Shown: piece after piece, positions 63,981 through 64,000 of the stretch | How the letters are laid out: the number at the start of each line of letters is the position of its first letter | Numbering within the stretch: the first letter of the stretch is position 1 | Assembly (NCBI RefSeq): GCF_015477355.1 | Contig: NZ_JADLRJ010000006.1 | Location: 248,001 to 312,000 of the forward strand | Length of the DNA stretch: 64,000 bases | Reading direction: 5' to 3' | From: Nocardia blacklockiae | GTDB lineage: Bacteria > Actinomycetota > Actinomycetes > Mycobacteriales > Mycobacteriaceae | Made by a program: the position numbers and the translations under genes | Notes under the pieces: model-generated | What the model was told of the DNA's origin: nothing | The model's database searches: none | The model's input: the letters and a program-made list of their open reading frames with translations, nothing else

Positions 63981-64000
63981 ATGGCCCACCCCGATATCGA
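63981..64000 (+). CDS. Start of a further gene, cut by the window edge
   Basis: An ATG at 63981, 13 bases after the dehydrogenase stop and preceded by AAAGGGAG, begins a frame reading MAHPDI before the window ends. Spacing and ribosome site indicate that it belongs to the dehydrogenase operon. Its identity cannot be judged from six codons. Confidence 0.55.

Overview
The window comes from a very GC-rich actinomycete of the Nocardiaceae, most likely Nocardia. Many start codons are GTG, and several genes carry a TAnnnT -10 box only 6-8 bases before the start codon, as in leaderless actinobacterial transcripts. Much of the right-hand two thirds follows the gene order I recall for Mycobacterium tuberculosis from about Rv2861c (mapB) down to Rv2793c (truB): map, an alpha/beta hydrolase, mqo, a GNAT protein, the I+D chelatase, cobO, cobB, cysG, efpA, proS, two small alanine-rich genes, rimP-nusA-ylxR-infB, rbfA, nrnA, dinF, and pptH-pptT-truB. 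I see no insertion sequence, prophage, CRISPR array, tRNA or rRNA.

Layout. 0.25-7.3 kb: a minus-strand phosphonate locus (two permeases, ATPase and binding protein of a 2-aminoethylphosphonate-type ABC importer, a phosphonatase-like HAD hydrolase and a flavin amine oxidase), divergent from a GntR/UTRA regulator, with two near-palindromic operators between them. A ten-copy degenerate 24-bp repeat separates the permease and ATPase genes. 7.4-18.1 kb: a double-length orphan sensor kinase, methionine aminopeptidase, cobyric acid synthase, two alpha/beta hydrolases (one lacking its nucleophile), malate:quinone oxidoreductase, a GNAT protein with an intrinsic terminator, a divergent reductase/HxlR pair and an EI24 membrane protein. 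18.2-24.6 kb: cobalamin genes (ChlI-ChlD fusion, cobO, cobB, a CobE/CbiG-C-like gene), interrupted by an HbpS-like gene and a sirtuin whose N-terminus is five copies of a 45-bp repeat.

24.6-44 kb: accessory metabolism. It holds a DUF2293 protein, a DUF7064-like/phosphotransferase pair under a KstR-type operator motif, a DoxX-like membrane protein, a secreted hydrolase, an F420/FMN split-barrel protein, siroheme synthase/SUMT, and the EfpA-like exporter with a perfect 15-bp palindrome over its start. Next come a strictosidine-synthase-like protein and a class III aminotransferase plus mmsA, with a divergent PucR regulator (semialdehyde, probably beta-alanine, catabolism). The aminotransferase has a C-terminal -1 frameshift. 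Then follow a palindromic element with 30-bp tandem repeats, an ankyrin protein, a DapB-like dehydrogenase coupled to an AhpD-like protein, and a membrane-anchored binding protein.

44-60.7 kb: core genes: yaaA, proS, the rimP-nusA-ylxR-infB-DUF503-rbfA-nrnA translation and RNA block, a MATE exporter, and the phosphopantetheine genes pptH/pptT with truB. 60.7-64 kb: an uncharacterised catabolic locus with an FCD-type GntR regulator, two divergent paralogues of the maleate isomerase/Asp-Glu racemase superfamily and a D-2-hydroxyacid dehydrogenase. It has an operator/promoter that can be read almost base by base, and a further gene begins at the window edge.
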